Positions 25,429 to 34,015 of a stretch of DNA of 64,000 bases are shown piece after piece (positions within the stretch are counted from its first letter, which is position 1; each line of letters starts with the position of its first letter). The position numbers and the translations under genes are program-made. Source of the DNA: Mesorhizobium sp. M2E.F.Ca.ET.219.01.1.1 (GTDB lineage: Bacteria; Pseudomonadota; Alphaproteobacteria; Rhizobiales; Rhizobiaceae); NCBI RefSeq assembly GCF_004016445.2, contig NZ_SADT02000009.1, positions 39,607-103,606 of the forward strand, read 5' to 3'. The notes under the pieces were generated by a model. That model had not been told where the DNA came from. It did no database searches and worked only from the letters and a program-made list of their open reading frames with translations.

Positions 25429-26550
25429 CTACACAATCCCCCACGCGCGAAACCTTCCCCTGCCCGTCATCTCGCGCAGGCCGAGTTCGCTGACAAGGTT
25501 GAGCGCACCCTGCTTCGAGACTTTAAGGCGGTCCTGGATCATGCCCGTGGAGACGAGTGGACGCGACATGACGAGTTCGGCCAAGCCTGGCAATTTCGAG
25601 CTGACGCGGCGCTCACGCAGCCGCCGCTCCATCTGGCTTTTTGCCAACACCAGGCGATCATGCTCCTTCAATCCCGCCAGCGCGGCCTCGTGTACGGCGT
25701 CGATGCAGGCCAATAGTCGGTCGTCGCGATTGCGGGCCCGCCGACGCTCTCTTGGAATATTCTTGGCGCCGAGATGCAGTGAGGCGAGGTGGCAGCCGGC
25801 GAGCCCTTCCTGCCTCAGGAGTGCCGAAACCAGCAACGGCCCCAGCCACGACGCATGCTGCAGCACGTCGATGCTGGACCATGTGTCGAACAGAACCGCC
25901 GCGCGCAGGATCACCGGCAGTTGGCGCGTTTCGCCGAGCACACCCTGCCACTCGGCCAGCCGGGCATCTTCGTCCCAGTCAAGATCGTAGACCAGAGCTG
26001 GACGAACGGCTTTTGGCGCCGCCTCCTTGCGAGCCGCTGCCGTTCCGCCTTCCAGCACCTTGGTCGACCGTTCCAGCACGGCGTCGATCGCCGCCAACTC
26101 TTGCGCCAGCGGATCCGGCTCGTCCGTGTCGATCGGCTCGTCAGCGCCAAGCGCTGGCACAAAACTCCCCTCCCCTTCCCGGCCTCCTTCTGCCGGCTCC
26201 ACCGCGCCGCGGCCGGTGAGCTGGCGAAGGCCCTCGCGGCTCAGCGCCCAGTCCGGAGCGCGGGAACTAATTTGCCGTCTGGCGCGCAAAACCGCATGCG
26301 CGCGGGTGAGCTCGTGGGTCGGCGCTCGGACATCCATGTGCGCGTCGTGCAGCACCAGGTCCTCGAGGTGGACGAGCTCGCCCTCGAGCCAAAGTGCAGC
26401 GGTAGCGTCGGCAAAATTCTGCCGCTCGATCCAGCCCTCACGAATGGGAGAGCGGAACAGCCGCTCGTCGAGACGCGCCAACAGCTCGGTGGCGCGGGCA
26501 ACCGGCCCGATGAGGGTTTCCACAGGCAGCTTGGCGATGTCGTAAGTCAT
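25429..26550 (-). CDS. RHE_PE00001-family protein (DUF1612/HTH)
   Basis: A 373-residue protein of a family common on rhizobial plasmids, often near repABC or recombinase genes. Recognisable parts are the start MTYDIAKLPVETLIGPVARATELLARLDERL, the central LPVILRAAVLFDTWSSIDVLQHASWLGPLLV (DUF1612-like), and a C-terminal winged-helix-like end (MSRPLVSTGMIQDRLKVSKQGALNLVSELGLREMTGR). ATG 26550 is preferred over GTG 26559 because family members start here. It is thought to bind DNA; its function is unknown. A perfect dyad lies about 85 bases upstream. Confidence 0.8.
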   Translation of the reverse strand: MTYDIAKLPVETLIGPVARATELLARLDERLFRSPIREGWIERQNFADATAALWLEGELVHLEDLVLHDAHMDVRAPTHELTRAHAVLRARRQISSRAPDWALSREGLRQLTGRGAVEPAEGGREGEGSFVPALGADEPIDTDEPDPLAQELAAIDAVLERSTKVLEGGTAAARKEAAPKAVRPALVYDLDWDEDARLAEWQGVLGETRQLPVILRAAVLFDTWSSIDVLQHASWLGPLLVSALLRQEGLAGCHLASLHLGAKNIPRERRRARNRDDRLLACIDAVHEAALAGLKEHDRLVLAKSQMERRLRERRVSSKLPGLAELVMSRPLVSTGMIQDRLKVSKQGALNLVSELGLREMTGRGRFRAWGIV

Positions 26551-26635
26551 TGATTTCACGATAGCTGATTCGCGATAGTCCAGCTATCTGCCATTTAACT
26601 TGACTTGCAGGTGGTTTCCACAGGCGGCTATCTCG

Positions 26636-26662
26636 CTATCGATAAGTCCCTCTTATCGATAG
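26636..26662. repeat. Perfect 11-bp inverted repeat, likely operator
   Basis: CTATCGATAAG (26636-26646) and CTTATCGATAG (26652-26662) enclose TCCCT. It lies in the promoter region upstream of the RHE_PE00001 gene. No T run follows on either strand, so operator is more likely than terminator. Confidence 0.55.
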
Positions 26663-26774
26663 TGATGGATTCCGAGGCTTGAAATCGCTAGGATCGGTGC
26701 AAATGACGGCCGCAACGGCCCCAGAAACCCGACAGGAAGACGCCTCGATGGAGACCGCCCCTGCCCTAACGGCG

Positions 26775-27206
26775 TCACGCCGTGCGCGACGTGCTCGTGT
26801 GGGCCTGGCCCGTCGCGATGGCGACAAACCGGCGCTTGACCGCGGCAAACAACGCCGGCGGCAGTGGCCCGTAATAGCCGCTCTCCGTCTCCAGCGGCCG
26901 GATGTCGGGGCCCGGCCAGGCGAACCGGTTGCTTTCCGTCAAAACGATCCACGACCGCTCGCCGTCGAGCCGCAAGCGCAGCTTGACCGCAGCCGGGATT
27001 TCGATGGCATCACCGGCATCGGAAGGCGGCGTGTGGGTGATCGGCAGGACACGGACGACCGGCGAGCCGTCCTCCTGCATGGCGACCAGCGCCAGCACCA
27101 GGCAGGGCCGGTCCTTGTCGCCTTCTTCGCGGCCCTCGCGGTGCTGCCAATGCCAGAGATAGGAATAACGGAAGACGTGGCCGACCTTGATTTCAGCCGG
27201 CAGCAT
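26775..27206 (-). CDS. PemK/MazF-like toxin
   Basis: A 143-residue protein with the fold signature of PemK/MazF-type mRNA interferases: an early VGHVFRY strand, KDRPCLVLALV (compare RPxLVL in MazF), then VRVLPITHTPP and a late WIVLTESNRFAWPGPDIRPL. The family usually cuts mRNA and stops growth until neutralised. Its start overlaps the antitoxin stop by 14 bases, the normal antitoxin-first order. Similarity is by motif only, so a non-toxic PemK-like protein is possible. Confidence 0.65.
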   Translation of the reverse strand: MLPAEIKVGHVFRYSYLWHWQHREGREEGDKDRPCLVLALVAMQEDGSPVVRVLPITHTPPSDAGDAIEIPAAVKLRLRLDGERSWIVLTESNRFAWPGPDIRPLETESGYYGPLPPALFAAVKRRFVAIATGQAHTSTSRTA

Positions 27207-27486
27207 TTTTTGCCGTCAGGCCTTTTGCCCTGGGGAGCTCGTCGTTGAGATGGTCGAGACCTGGCTCCATTTCAGAGGCTTCGACCGCGGCGGTTTCGTC
27301 GGCGCTGAGCTCCGCTGTCAGCTCGACCCGCCGGTCGCGCTTCGACAGCCGAACAAAATCCTCGTAGGCCAGCAGCACGGTGCGCGGACGGCCGTTCTTG
27401 GTGATGATGACCGGATCGCGGACGGCGGCATCCTGATAGGCGCCGAAGTTTTTCGAAACGGCGGCGGCGGTGACGGTGGTGGTCAT
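27193..27486 (-). CDS. Phd/YefM-family antitoxin
   Basis: A 97-residue antitoxin. The N-terminus (VSKNFGAYQDAAVRDPVIITKNGRPRTVLLAYEDFVRL) is the classic Phd/YefM DNA-binding dimerisation domain. The acidic C-terminus (ADETAAVEASEMEPGLDHL) would wrap the toxin. ATG 27486 has an AAAGGAG ribosome site; longer readings run into the promoter region shared with the recombinase. It should repress its own operon and neutralise the overlapping PemK-like toxin. Confidence 0.85.
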   Translation of the reverse strand: MTTTVTAAAVSKNFGAYQDAAVRDPVIITKNGRPRTVLLAYEDFVRLSKRDRRVELTAELSADETAAVEASEMEPGLDHLNDELPRAKGLTAKNAAG

Positions 27487-27569
27487 CGGCGAGACTCCTT
27501 TGTTCCGGAATATACGGGCTTTCCGGGCTTTCCACAAGTATCGGGTGCCAGCCAAATGGAAACGAGCCA

Positions 27570-28742
27570 GTGACAGGGCAGCTTGCCAAAACCAAGAATG
27601 CTGAAACCGTCGCGAGACGGGCCGAAGCCCTCGACGCGCTCGATTCCGTGCTGCCGTTCGACCGCCGCGATTTTCTGGCCGGGTTGCTGACTGACGACGA
27701 CATCGAAACCCTGCGCCACCTCGCAAAAGAAGGGATCGGCGAGAATTCCCTGCGCGCGCTCGCCTCCGACCTCGGCTATCTGGAAGCCTGGTCGCTCGCC
27801 GCCACCGGACAGCCTCTCCCCTGGCCGGCGCCGGAGGTACTGCTGATCAAGTTCGTCGCCCACCACCTCTGGGACCCGGCCAAGCGCGAAACCGATCTGG
27901 CGCACGGCATGCCGCAAGACGTGGCAGGTGCCCTAAAGGAGCAAGGCCTGCTGCGCAGCGACGGTCCGCATGCGCCCGCGACGGTGCGCCGGCGGCTCTC
28001 GAGCTGGTCGACGCTGACGAAATGGAGGGGGCTCAAGGGAAGATTCAACGCGCCGGGGCTCCAGAGCGCCATCAAGATCGCAGTGCGCGCAAGCGCCCGG
28101 CCGCGCGGCCGCAAGAGCCGCAAGGCAGTGACCGCCGATATTCTCGCCACCCTGCTCAAGGCCTGCGCGGGCGATCGTCTGGTCGACGTCCGCGACCGCG
28201 CCCTGCTGCTCACCGCCTTTGCCTCCGGCGGCCGTCGTCGCAGCGAGGTCGCCCGCCTGCGTGCCGAGCAGCTCAGGGACGAAGATCCGGTCCCCGTCGA
28301 CCCGAAGGATCCGGACAGCGAGAAACTGCCGTGCCTGTCGATCCACCTCGGACGCACCAAGACGACCCAAGCCGATACCGACGCCTTCGTGCTGCTCATC
28401 GGCCGGCCGGTTTCGACCATGAAAGACTGGCTCGCGCGGGCCGGGATCACCGAAGGCGCAGTATTCCGGGGAATCGACCGCTGGGGCAATCTCGAGCCGC
28501 GCGCTCTCACCCCCCAGGCCGTCAACCTCATCCTGAAACGCCGCGCCGCCGCGGCAGGCCTCGATGCGCAGCTGTTTTCCGCGCACGGCCTGCGCGCCGG
28601 CTACCTGACCGAAACCGCCCGCCGTGGCATCCCCCTCGTCGAAGCCATGCAGCAGTCGCAGCACCGATCCGTCCAGCAGGCTTCGCGCTACTACAACGAC
28701 GCGGAACGGCAGCTGGGACGCGCGGCAAGGCTGATTGTCTGA
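27570..28742 (+). CDS. Tyrosine recombinase (plasmid integrase)
   Basis: A 390-residue site-specific recombinase starting at GTG 27570. The catalytic set is visible: R in SGGRRRSEVARL (about 220), the strand lysine region GRTKTT, HGLRAGYL (HxxR), a histidine in QSQHRSVQQASRYY, and its nucleophilic tyrosine. The N-terminal 150 residues form the SAM-like DNA-binding domain. Such recombinases are common on rhizobial plasmids and may resolve multimers or mediate cointegration. It is divergent from the Phd/PemK module. I found no att site. Confidence 0.9.
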   Translation: MTGQLAKTKNAETVARRAEALDALDSVLPFDRRDFLAGLLTDDDIETLRHLAKEGIGENSLRALASDLGYLEAWSLAATGQPLPWPAPEVLLIKFVAHHLWDPAKRETDLAHGMPQDVAGALKEQGLLRSDGPHAPATVRRRLSSWSTLTKWRGLKGRFNAPGLQSAIKIAVRASARPRGRKSRKAVTADILATLLKACAGDRLVDVRDRALLLTAFASGGRRRSEVARLRAEQLRDEDPVPVDPKDPDSEKLPCLSIHLGRTKTTQADTDAFVLLIGRPVSTMKDWLARAGITEGAVFRGIDRWGNLEPRALTPQAVNLILKRRAAAAGLDAQLFSAHGLRAGYLTETARRGIPLVEAMQQSQHRSVQQASRYYNDAERQLGRAARLIV

Positions 28743-28934
28743 CGCATCTTCAGCCGTTCCTCTCGGGAACATTGCTGCCCGCATAAAGACGGCCCTGTGA
28801 GGCCGATCAAGTTCAAGGACCCGACGCCTCCTGCCGGCTCGGGATCTGTTTCTATGGGACCGAGCGTCACCATCCTGCTTCCTTGATCCCTTGCCTTCCC
28901 TTACAATCTCTTCCGGACACAGAGGAGTTCCGCC

Positions 28935-29129
28935 ATGAGCGAAGACGCCTTCAACATGTCGATCCGCAAGTTCCTGAAGGAAGTCGGCGTCACCTCCCAG
29001 CGCAAGATCGAGGAGATGGTGCGTGAAGGGCAAATCGGCGGCGATAAGAAGTTGAACGTCCGCATGACATTGACGGCGGAAGGCACCGGCCTCAACCACG
29101 TGGTGGACGGCGAGATCGAACTTCCATAA
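28935..29129 (+). CDS. DUF6494 family small protein
   Basis: A 64-residue protein starting MSEDAFNMSIRKFLKEVGVTSQRKIEEMVRE and ending with a short strand pair (LNVRMTLTAEGTGLNHVVDGEIEL). This matches the DUF6494 pattern of unknown function, widespread in alphaproteobacteria. A GAGGAG ribosome site lies seven bases upstream. It is flanked by about 190 and 250 bases without genes. Confidence 0.8.
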   Translation: MSEDAFNMSIRKFLKEVGVTSQRKIEEMVREGQIGGDKKLNVRMTLTAEGTGLNHVVDGEIELP

Positions 29130-29383
29130 GCCGGGCGAAGCGACCTAGACTAAGTTTAAGGGATAAACGTGCTCCCCAGACTGAGCAGGAAGGCGAGGTC
29201 AGCGTTTTCGTATCGACGAAGGCACCGGTGAGCGGCTGATTCTGCGACTGGTCATTCGGCGCGAAAGGCTGAGCAAGCGCAAGCTGAGCAGGAGCGGCCG
29301 CTCAGAGGGGGGCGTCGGAGTCGCGGCTGGCCAAGTTTGGCTTTGGCCGGATGTGGTGCTGGCCTAGAATAAAGGTTTCAGCG

Positions 29384-30550
29384 ATGTCCGACTTGGAACA
29401 CAATCGTCATGCAAAACAGGCCGAACTCATCACTTGGCTGATCGGACCGGCGCGGCGGGATTGTCCCCCCGAAGCGATCGTCGGCGGACTGTCGGAACGG
29501 CTGGTCGCAGCCGGGGTCGCGCTCAAACGCGTGCGTATCGGTCAGCGCCTTTCCAATCCGATGATCGGTGTGTGGGGCGTGATCTGGACCCGCGGCGAAG
29601 GCGCACTGCTCTATACGCGGCCGCGCACAACGCTCTCCACGTCGTCCTACTACGGTAGCCCGTTCCACGTGGTGATAGAACAGCGCCGCAGTGTGCGGCA
29701 CTCACTCGAACACCTCGGGACGGACGCGCACGAGGTCTATGTCGATCTCGCCGAGGCGGGCAATACCGACTACCTGGCGGTGCCGATCGAATATGGGGAC
29801 GGCTCCGTGCAGGGCGGCGCCTTCACGACCGACCGGCCGGGCGGCTTTACGCAAGCCGAGATCGCCCTGATCGAGAGCCTGGCGCCCGCGATTTCGGCCG
29901 CACTCGAACCGGCCGCCATGCGGCATTCCATGGAGAGCCTGCTGGAGGTCTATCTCGGCGCCGGGCCGGCGGGCCGCGTCGTCGGCGGGGCATTCCACCG
30001 CGGCGCCACCACGGAGCTCGAGGCGGCGGTGCTTCTCACCGACATCCGCGGATTCACAGGCCTCTCCGAACGGTTCGCGCCCGATGCGCTGCTGGAGAAA
30101 ATGGGGACGCATTTCGAGATCGTGGTCGACGCCGTGCGCGCCGAGGGCGGCGACGTGCTGAAGTTCATCGGCGACAGTGTGCTGTCGATCTTTCCGACCG
30201 AGCAGGACGGACGCGGCGGCGCCTGCGGGCGCGCGGTGCGCGGCATCGAGCGGGCCTTCGACAAGGCTAAGACGACCCTGCCCGACCTGCCGTTCGTCGC
30301 GGCGCTGCATATCGGGCCGGTGGTCTACGGCAACATCGGCAGCGTCGACCGGCTTGACTTCACGGTGGTCGGCCCGACCGTCAACTTCGCCAGCCGGCTG
30401 GAAGGGATCGCCAAGACGCTCGATCGGCGGGCCGTGTGCTCGGCCGAGGTCGCGCGCTCGATGCCGGCGGATGCGGTGCGCAGCCTGGGCAGGCACGTGC
30501 TGAAGGGCTTTGCCGAGACGCAAGAGGTGTTTGAGCTGGTCACGGCTTGA
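29384..30550 (+). CDS. Class III adenylate/guanylate cyclase
   Basis: A 388-residue cytosolic signalling enzyme. The N-terminal 180 residues look like a GAF-type sensory region (rhizobial cyclases often have this, e.g. IEQRRSVRHSLEHL...YLAVPIEYGDGSVQGGAFTTDRPGGF). The C-terminal catalytic domain starts at AAVLLTDIRGFTGLSERFAPD (first metal Asp), then GGDVLKFIGDSVLSIF (second metal Asp) and LDFTVVGPTVNFASRLEG (transition-state Asn/Arg region). All key residues seem present, so it should make cAMP. There are no membrane segments. ATG 29384 is chosen over 29351. It is an unusual cargo on a plasmid next to replication genes. Confidence 0.88.
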   Translation: MSDLEHNRHAKQAELITWLIGPARRDCPPEAIVGGLSERLVAAGVALKRVRIGQRLSNPMIGVWGVIWTRGEGALLYTRPRTTLSTSSYYGSPFHVVIEQRRSVRHSLEHLGTDAHEVYVDLAEAGNTDYLAVPIEYGDGSVQGGAFTTDRPGGFTQAEIALIESLAPAISAALEPAAMRHSMESLLEVYLGAGPAGRVVGGAFHRGATTELEAAVLLTDIRGFTGLSERFAPDALLEKMGTHFEIVVDAVRAEGGDVLKFIGDSVLSIFPTEQDGRGGACGRAVRGIERAFDKAKTTLPDLPFVAALHIGPVVYGNIGSVDRLDFTVVGPTVNFASRLEGIAKTLDRRAVCSAEVARSMPADAVRSLGRHVLKGFAETQEVFELVTA

Positions 30551-30843
30551 GGCATTGGCGGCCAAGAAGCCGGAACTCGCTCGCGCCTGGATCTACGCCA
30601 GGCTGATCATCTTCCTGATCGCCGAACGCAGCGCCGGGCAAGTCCCCGACTCTTCCCCCTCTGGGCGCCAGCCGAACACCGCGAGTGCGCCGCCCCCGAA
30701 TAGCTAACCAAGACGCAATCGCCCAACTCACCGCCACTCGTCGTGGGCCTCCCGCAACTAGAAACGATGGCGGGCGTTGCTGTGTTGCCACCGGATATAA
30801 GGCTACTGTGGCAGCAAGCCTGGTTGAGGAAACCCCGACCGTC

Positions 30844-31518
30844 ATGAAGCCAATGACCGAAGAGCATCTCGCGGTACTACGCAGGCACATGGTCGAGATG
30901 ATTGCGATCCATGCCGAACTTGCAAGCGAAGAACTCGGCAAGGCAACGCTCGATGAGCGGGTGATGACAGCGATGAGGCGGATGCCGCGGCATCTCTTCG
31001 TGCCAGCTGCGGTCGCGGCTTATGCCTATCAGGATATGCCGCTGCCGATCGGCTTTGATAAGACCGTCTCGCAGCCCTTCATCGTCGCTCTGATGACCGA
31101 TCTCCTTGCGCCGCAACCATACGAGGCGGTGCTCGAGATCGGCACCGGCCTAGGCTATCAAACTGCAATCCTCGCGGAACTCGCCGGACAGGTTTGGAGC
31201 GTAGAAATCATCGAGGAATTCGCAGGTCATGCCGAGGCACTCCTGCAGGGTCTCGGCTTCTCCAATGTCGGCATTCGTGTCGGAGACGGGTCTCGCGGCT
31301 GGCCCGAGCACGCCCCATTCGACAAGGTCCTGGTTAGCGTGGCGGCTGAGCGGACACCGCCGGCTTTATTGAAGCAACTCAAGCCGGGAGGACGCCTGGT
31401 CCTGCCTTTAGGATCTAAAAATGCACAGCTTCTGACTGTCATCGATAAGGATGCGGCAGGGCAGCTCGAGACTCGGCAGATTATCCCTGTTCGGTTCAGC
31501 CAACTCGAAACGGCCTAA
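30844..31518 (+). CDS. pcm: Protein-L-isoaspartate O-methyltransferase
   Basis: A 224-residue SAM-dependent repair methyltransferase. Family motifs: MRRMPRHLFVPAAVAAYAYQDMPLPIGFDKTVSQPFIVALMTDLL (substrate loop with the conserved Ser), then motif I VLEIGTGLGYQTAILAEL, KVLVSVAAERTPPALLKQLKPGGRLVLPLG. ATG 30844 gives normal family length; the frame is open further upstream to 30685. It repairs isoaspartyl damage in aged proteins. It may form a unit with the cyclase gene, though 290 bases separate them. Confidence 0.9.
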   Translation: MKPMTEEHLAVLRRHMVEMIAIHAELASEELGKATLDERVMTAMRRMPRHLFVPAAVAAYAYQDMPLPIGFDKTVSQPFIVALMTDLLAPQPYEAVLEIGTGLGYQTAILAELAGQVWSVEIIEEFAGHAEALLQGLGFSNVGIRVGDGSRGWPEHAPFDKVLVSVAAERTPPALLKQLKPGGRLVLPLGSKNAQLLTVIDKDAAGQLETRQIIPVRFSQLETA

Positions 31519-31574
31519 TAAAGGTAAAGGTGCAGACGGCCGCGACGGAAGGTTCCCATCGTCACGCTAGCCAG

Positions 31575-32780
31575 TTACCCGGCCATCCTGGTTGGTGGCC
31601 CATTAGCTTTCAAAGCAGCCATCAGCATCGGCCCAACCGAAAACTCCCCTGCCTTAGCCTTATCGGTCAGCACTCGCAGATAGCCGCCCGCTGAATTGAT
31701 GTGCTGCGCCCGTTGCAGAATGCAGGCGATCACCATTGCCGCAGTTTCCTGCCCCATCACATGGCAGGCGTCCTCGTATGCGGAAGGCGACACGCCGAGA
31801 TAACCGCGCACCTGGGCCGCGGTGATCATTAAATCGCGCCAGTTGCCAATCCCGTCGACGGCGTAATCCGCAATTTCCGGGCAGGCCTTCAGCACAATCC
31901 CTAGTGGGTATGTTTTCGGGGGCTCTGCGGTCCTTGTCCTTGGCTCGACCGTCGACCCGCTTTTTTCGAAAGCAGGTTCAAATTCAAAAATAGAGTCGGT
32001 ATTTGAATCAGATTGCTGCCGCTCGCTTTGAGAGTCATTGCCGCTCGGATTCGTGGATTCCATATGAATTTCCAACAGCTTATCCACTTCGTCATGCAAC
32101 GCGGCTAGATCGGCTACGATCGGTTCAAGTTCGGCAATGCATGCACGGCGCGGAATTGCCTCCACAACGCTGCGGAAACGCTTCCACAAGCCTCCCCAGT
32201 CGCCCGGCACGTCTTCGTCTACGGCCGCCTCGATCAGCTTGTGGATATCCCGGCGGTGTAGCGTAATGCGTTCCCTCATAAGCCTGAGCGCCCTGTTGTC
32301 GGCGCGAACACACTCGGCCGCCGCCTCGAACTCGCAGGCACGGGCCAGCAACGGCGCCAGGGAGAAGCCAAATGCTTCCTCAATCTCCCCTCCTCTGCCC
32401 TTCCGCGCATAACGCTTGCCGTTCGGGCTATCCCGTCGGATGACTAGCCCGCAGTCCACAAGAGCCGCCAGGTGGCGCCTCACTGTGGCATCGGGCATTC
32501 CGTGCGCCCTGAGGGACAGCTGTGCGTTTGAGGGAAAGACGATGAGGCCGTTTTCCTCACTCAACTCACTGTCCGGATAGAATGATAGCAACGCATTCAG
32601 GACGGCCAGAGCGCGATCGCCGATGCCGACAATGCTCTTGCCCTCGCAGAGGTTACGATAGATCTGCCACTTGTCGACCACCCTGCCCTTGGGGATCTCG
32701 CGTGACTCGTTTTGCGCTGCCAGCATGGCAAGCGACATCGGCCGCCGCCCAAAGGGCGTCGTTGCAATACCCGTCTCCAT
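31575..32780 (-). CDS. repC: RepC replication initiator
   Basis: A 401-residue initiator of repABC plasmids. Residues about 30-130 (KWQIYRNLCEGKSIVGIGDRALAVLNALLSFYPD, AQLSLRAHGMPDATVRRHLAALVDCGLVIRRDS) form the winged-helix DNA-binding domain. The conserved C-terminal end is INSAGGYLRVLTDKAKAGEFSVGPMLMAAL. The origin of repABC plasmids lies inside repC. The third gene of the operon is separated from repB by 158 bases that carry the antisense RNA gene, which should limit its expression. Confidence 0.95.
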   Translation of the reverse strand: METGIATTPFGRRPMSLAMLAAQNESREIPKGRVVDKWQIYRNLCEGKSIVGIGDRALAVLNALLSFYPDSELSEENGLIVFPSNAQLSLRAHGMPDATVRRHLAALVDCGLVIRRDSPNGKRYARKGRGGEIEEAFGFSLAPLLARACEFEAAAECVRADNRALRLMRERITLHRRDIHKLIEAAVDEDVPGDWGGLWKRFRSVVEAIPRRACIAELEPIVADLAALHDEVDKLLEIHMESTNPSGNDSQSERQQSDSNTDSIFEFEPAFEKSGSTVEPRTRTAEPPKTYPLGIVLKACPEIADYAVDGIGNWRDLMITAAQVRGYLGVSPSAYEDACHVMGQETAAMVIACILQRAQHINSAGGYLRVLTDKAKAGEFSVGPMLMAALKANGPPTRMAG

Positions 32781-32842
32781 TTCTTCCTTCGCCTTCTAAT
32801 TAGGCAAAAGAAACCTGCTCGCCAAAACGACGCCTAGGACTC

Positions 32843-32871
32843 TTGACAGTGATTCGCGGAAATGAGATTCT
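32843..32871 (+). promoter_or_regulatory. Promoter of the repABC antisense RNA
   Basis: TTGACA at 32843-32848 and GATTCT at 32866-32871 are 17 bases apart. They point rightward, against repC, just upstream of the predicted ctRNA. The -35 is a perfect consensus match, and the -10 is weaker. Confidence 0.65.
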
Positions 32872-32876
32872 CGGAT

Positions 32877-32932
32877 TGTCTAGATACGAGAAGGGCTTCC
32901 GCGACGGTGACGTTCGGGGGCCTTTTTCTTTT
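32877..32932 (+). ncRNA. Counter-transcribed RNA of repABC (incompatibility RNA)
   Basis: The repB-repC gap carries a plus-strand unit: the promoter above, about 15 bases of leader, then GGCTTCCG (32894-32901) pairing with CGGGGGCC (32915-32922), followed by TTTTTCTTTT. This is the standard position and layout for the small antisense RNA that represses repC by attenuation or blocking translation in repABC plasmids. A transcript of about 55 bases is predicted. Confidence 0.8.
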
Positions 32933-32938
32933 GCGGGT

Positions 32939-33976
32939 TCATTCTCCTGTGTTGCTCGCTTCCGATCGCCTGAACTCGCTGTAGAGCAGCTCCAGATTCT
33001 CGGAAATCCAGGTACCAAAGCGAACTCCGTCCCGTTCTTTCAAGGACAGCGTGAACGCCTTTCCGGTATCTTTCGCCGTGACGCGGACGGATTTGTCAGA
33101 CGGAGCCCAAGCTGGAGCTAGGGCCCTCTTCGATCCCGTTGCCGCTTGGTGATCGGCGATTGCTTCGTCGCCGGGAAGGTGATTGAAAAGAAGGCTGAAC
33201 CTCGTGTCGCTTTCAGCCTCTAGGAACTTCTGTTTTCCGACGAACCTCGTGGCCCTCTCGAGGTTACCTCTAACGCGACATTTGACCGACAGGTCGTACC
33301 ATCGATCTCGCCCGGTTCCTCGCGCAGCACCGATTGCTTGAATAATTTCGACCGGAATCTGTTTTGTGACGGATGCCATTTTCGACACGACAGTCTTGTT
33401 CACCGACAAGGCCGACATGATCGTCTGGGTGTCGAACCCGCGTGCGGCAAGTTTAGCCGCAAACAGCGCGCGTTCGATGAACGAGAGGTCCGCTCGAGCA
33501 GTGTTCTCCTGCCCTTGGGCGACAACATGGTCACGATCAGACAACGGCTTGACGACCGCTCGGACATTTCTGCCAAGCGCCTTTGCGGCTTTTGCGCGCC
33601 GGTGGCCGAATACGATCTGGTAACGGCCTTCGGTGCTTGGATGCGGCCTGACAAGGATTGGCGAATCCTGTCCCCGCTCACCAATGGCTTGCACCAAGTC
33701 CTCGAAGCGACCCTCGTCCTGGTCCATTCGATCGATGACGAAAGAGCTGTCCAAATGGTCGGGATCAATCTCGATGACCGTCTCACCTGCGAGCAGCTTT
33801 CTCTCTATTTCCTGTGCGGCCTCGACCTTGGTCGCCATTTCGTCGGCGGCCCGGCTCATCATGCCGAAAGCACCCCTGCCGGATCGCGCTGCAAGCGGTG
33901 CAGCTGTCTCGGCCGAGTTTACGGCCGTAAACTCGTCCTCATCCAAGATGCCCGCCAACAGACCCTTACGTGCCAT
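32939..33976 (-). CDS. repB: RepB partition protein (ParB family)
   Basis: A 345-residue centromere-binding protein. The N-terminus MARKGLLAGILDEDE and the GRGAFGMMSRA stretch are RepB-type. The ParB nuclease-like domain includes DSPILVRPHPSTEGRYQIVFGHRRAKAAKALG and RADLSFIERALFAAKL, followed by a helix-turn-helix (MSALSVNKTVVSKMASV). ATG 33976 is preferred over 34009. It should bind the GTTTAC-N4-GTAAAC sites at 33917, 35353 and 35425 and load RepA. Its own coding sequence contains one of these sites. Confidence 0.95.
   Translation of the reverse strand: MARKGLLAGILDEDEFTAVNSAETAAPLAARSGRGAFGMMSRAADEMATKVEAAQEIERKLLAGETVIEIDPDHLDSSFVIDRMDQDEGRFEDLVQAIGERGQDSPILVRPHPSTEGRYQIVFGHRRAKAAKALGRNVRAVVKPLSDRDHVVAQGQENTARADLSFIERALFAAKLAARGFDTQTIMSALSVNKTVVSKMASVTKQIPVEIIQAIGAARGTGRDRWYDLSVKCRVRGNLERATRFVGKQKFLEAESDTRFSLLFNHLPGDEAIADHQAATGSKRALAPAWAPSDKSVRVTAKDTGKAFTLSLKERDGVRFGTWISENLELLYSEFRRSEASNTGE
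33915..33934. repeat. parS-like palindrome inside repB
   Basis: GAGTTTACGGCCGTAAACTC is a perfect 20-bp palindrome. Its core fits the repABC parS consensus GTTNNCNNNNGNNAAC. It lies near the 5' end of repB. Confidence 0.8.
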
Positions 33977-34015
33977 TTCGAAGCCCTCCGATGGGGTGTG
34001 CCACTTCAATCAGCG

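Noticed and set aside
27933..29099. 388-codon frame antisense to the recombinase
   Set aside because: The plus strand encodes a recombinase with the full catalytic set, so the antisense frame is a GC shadow.
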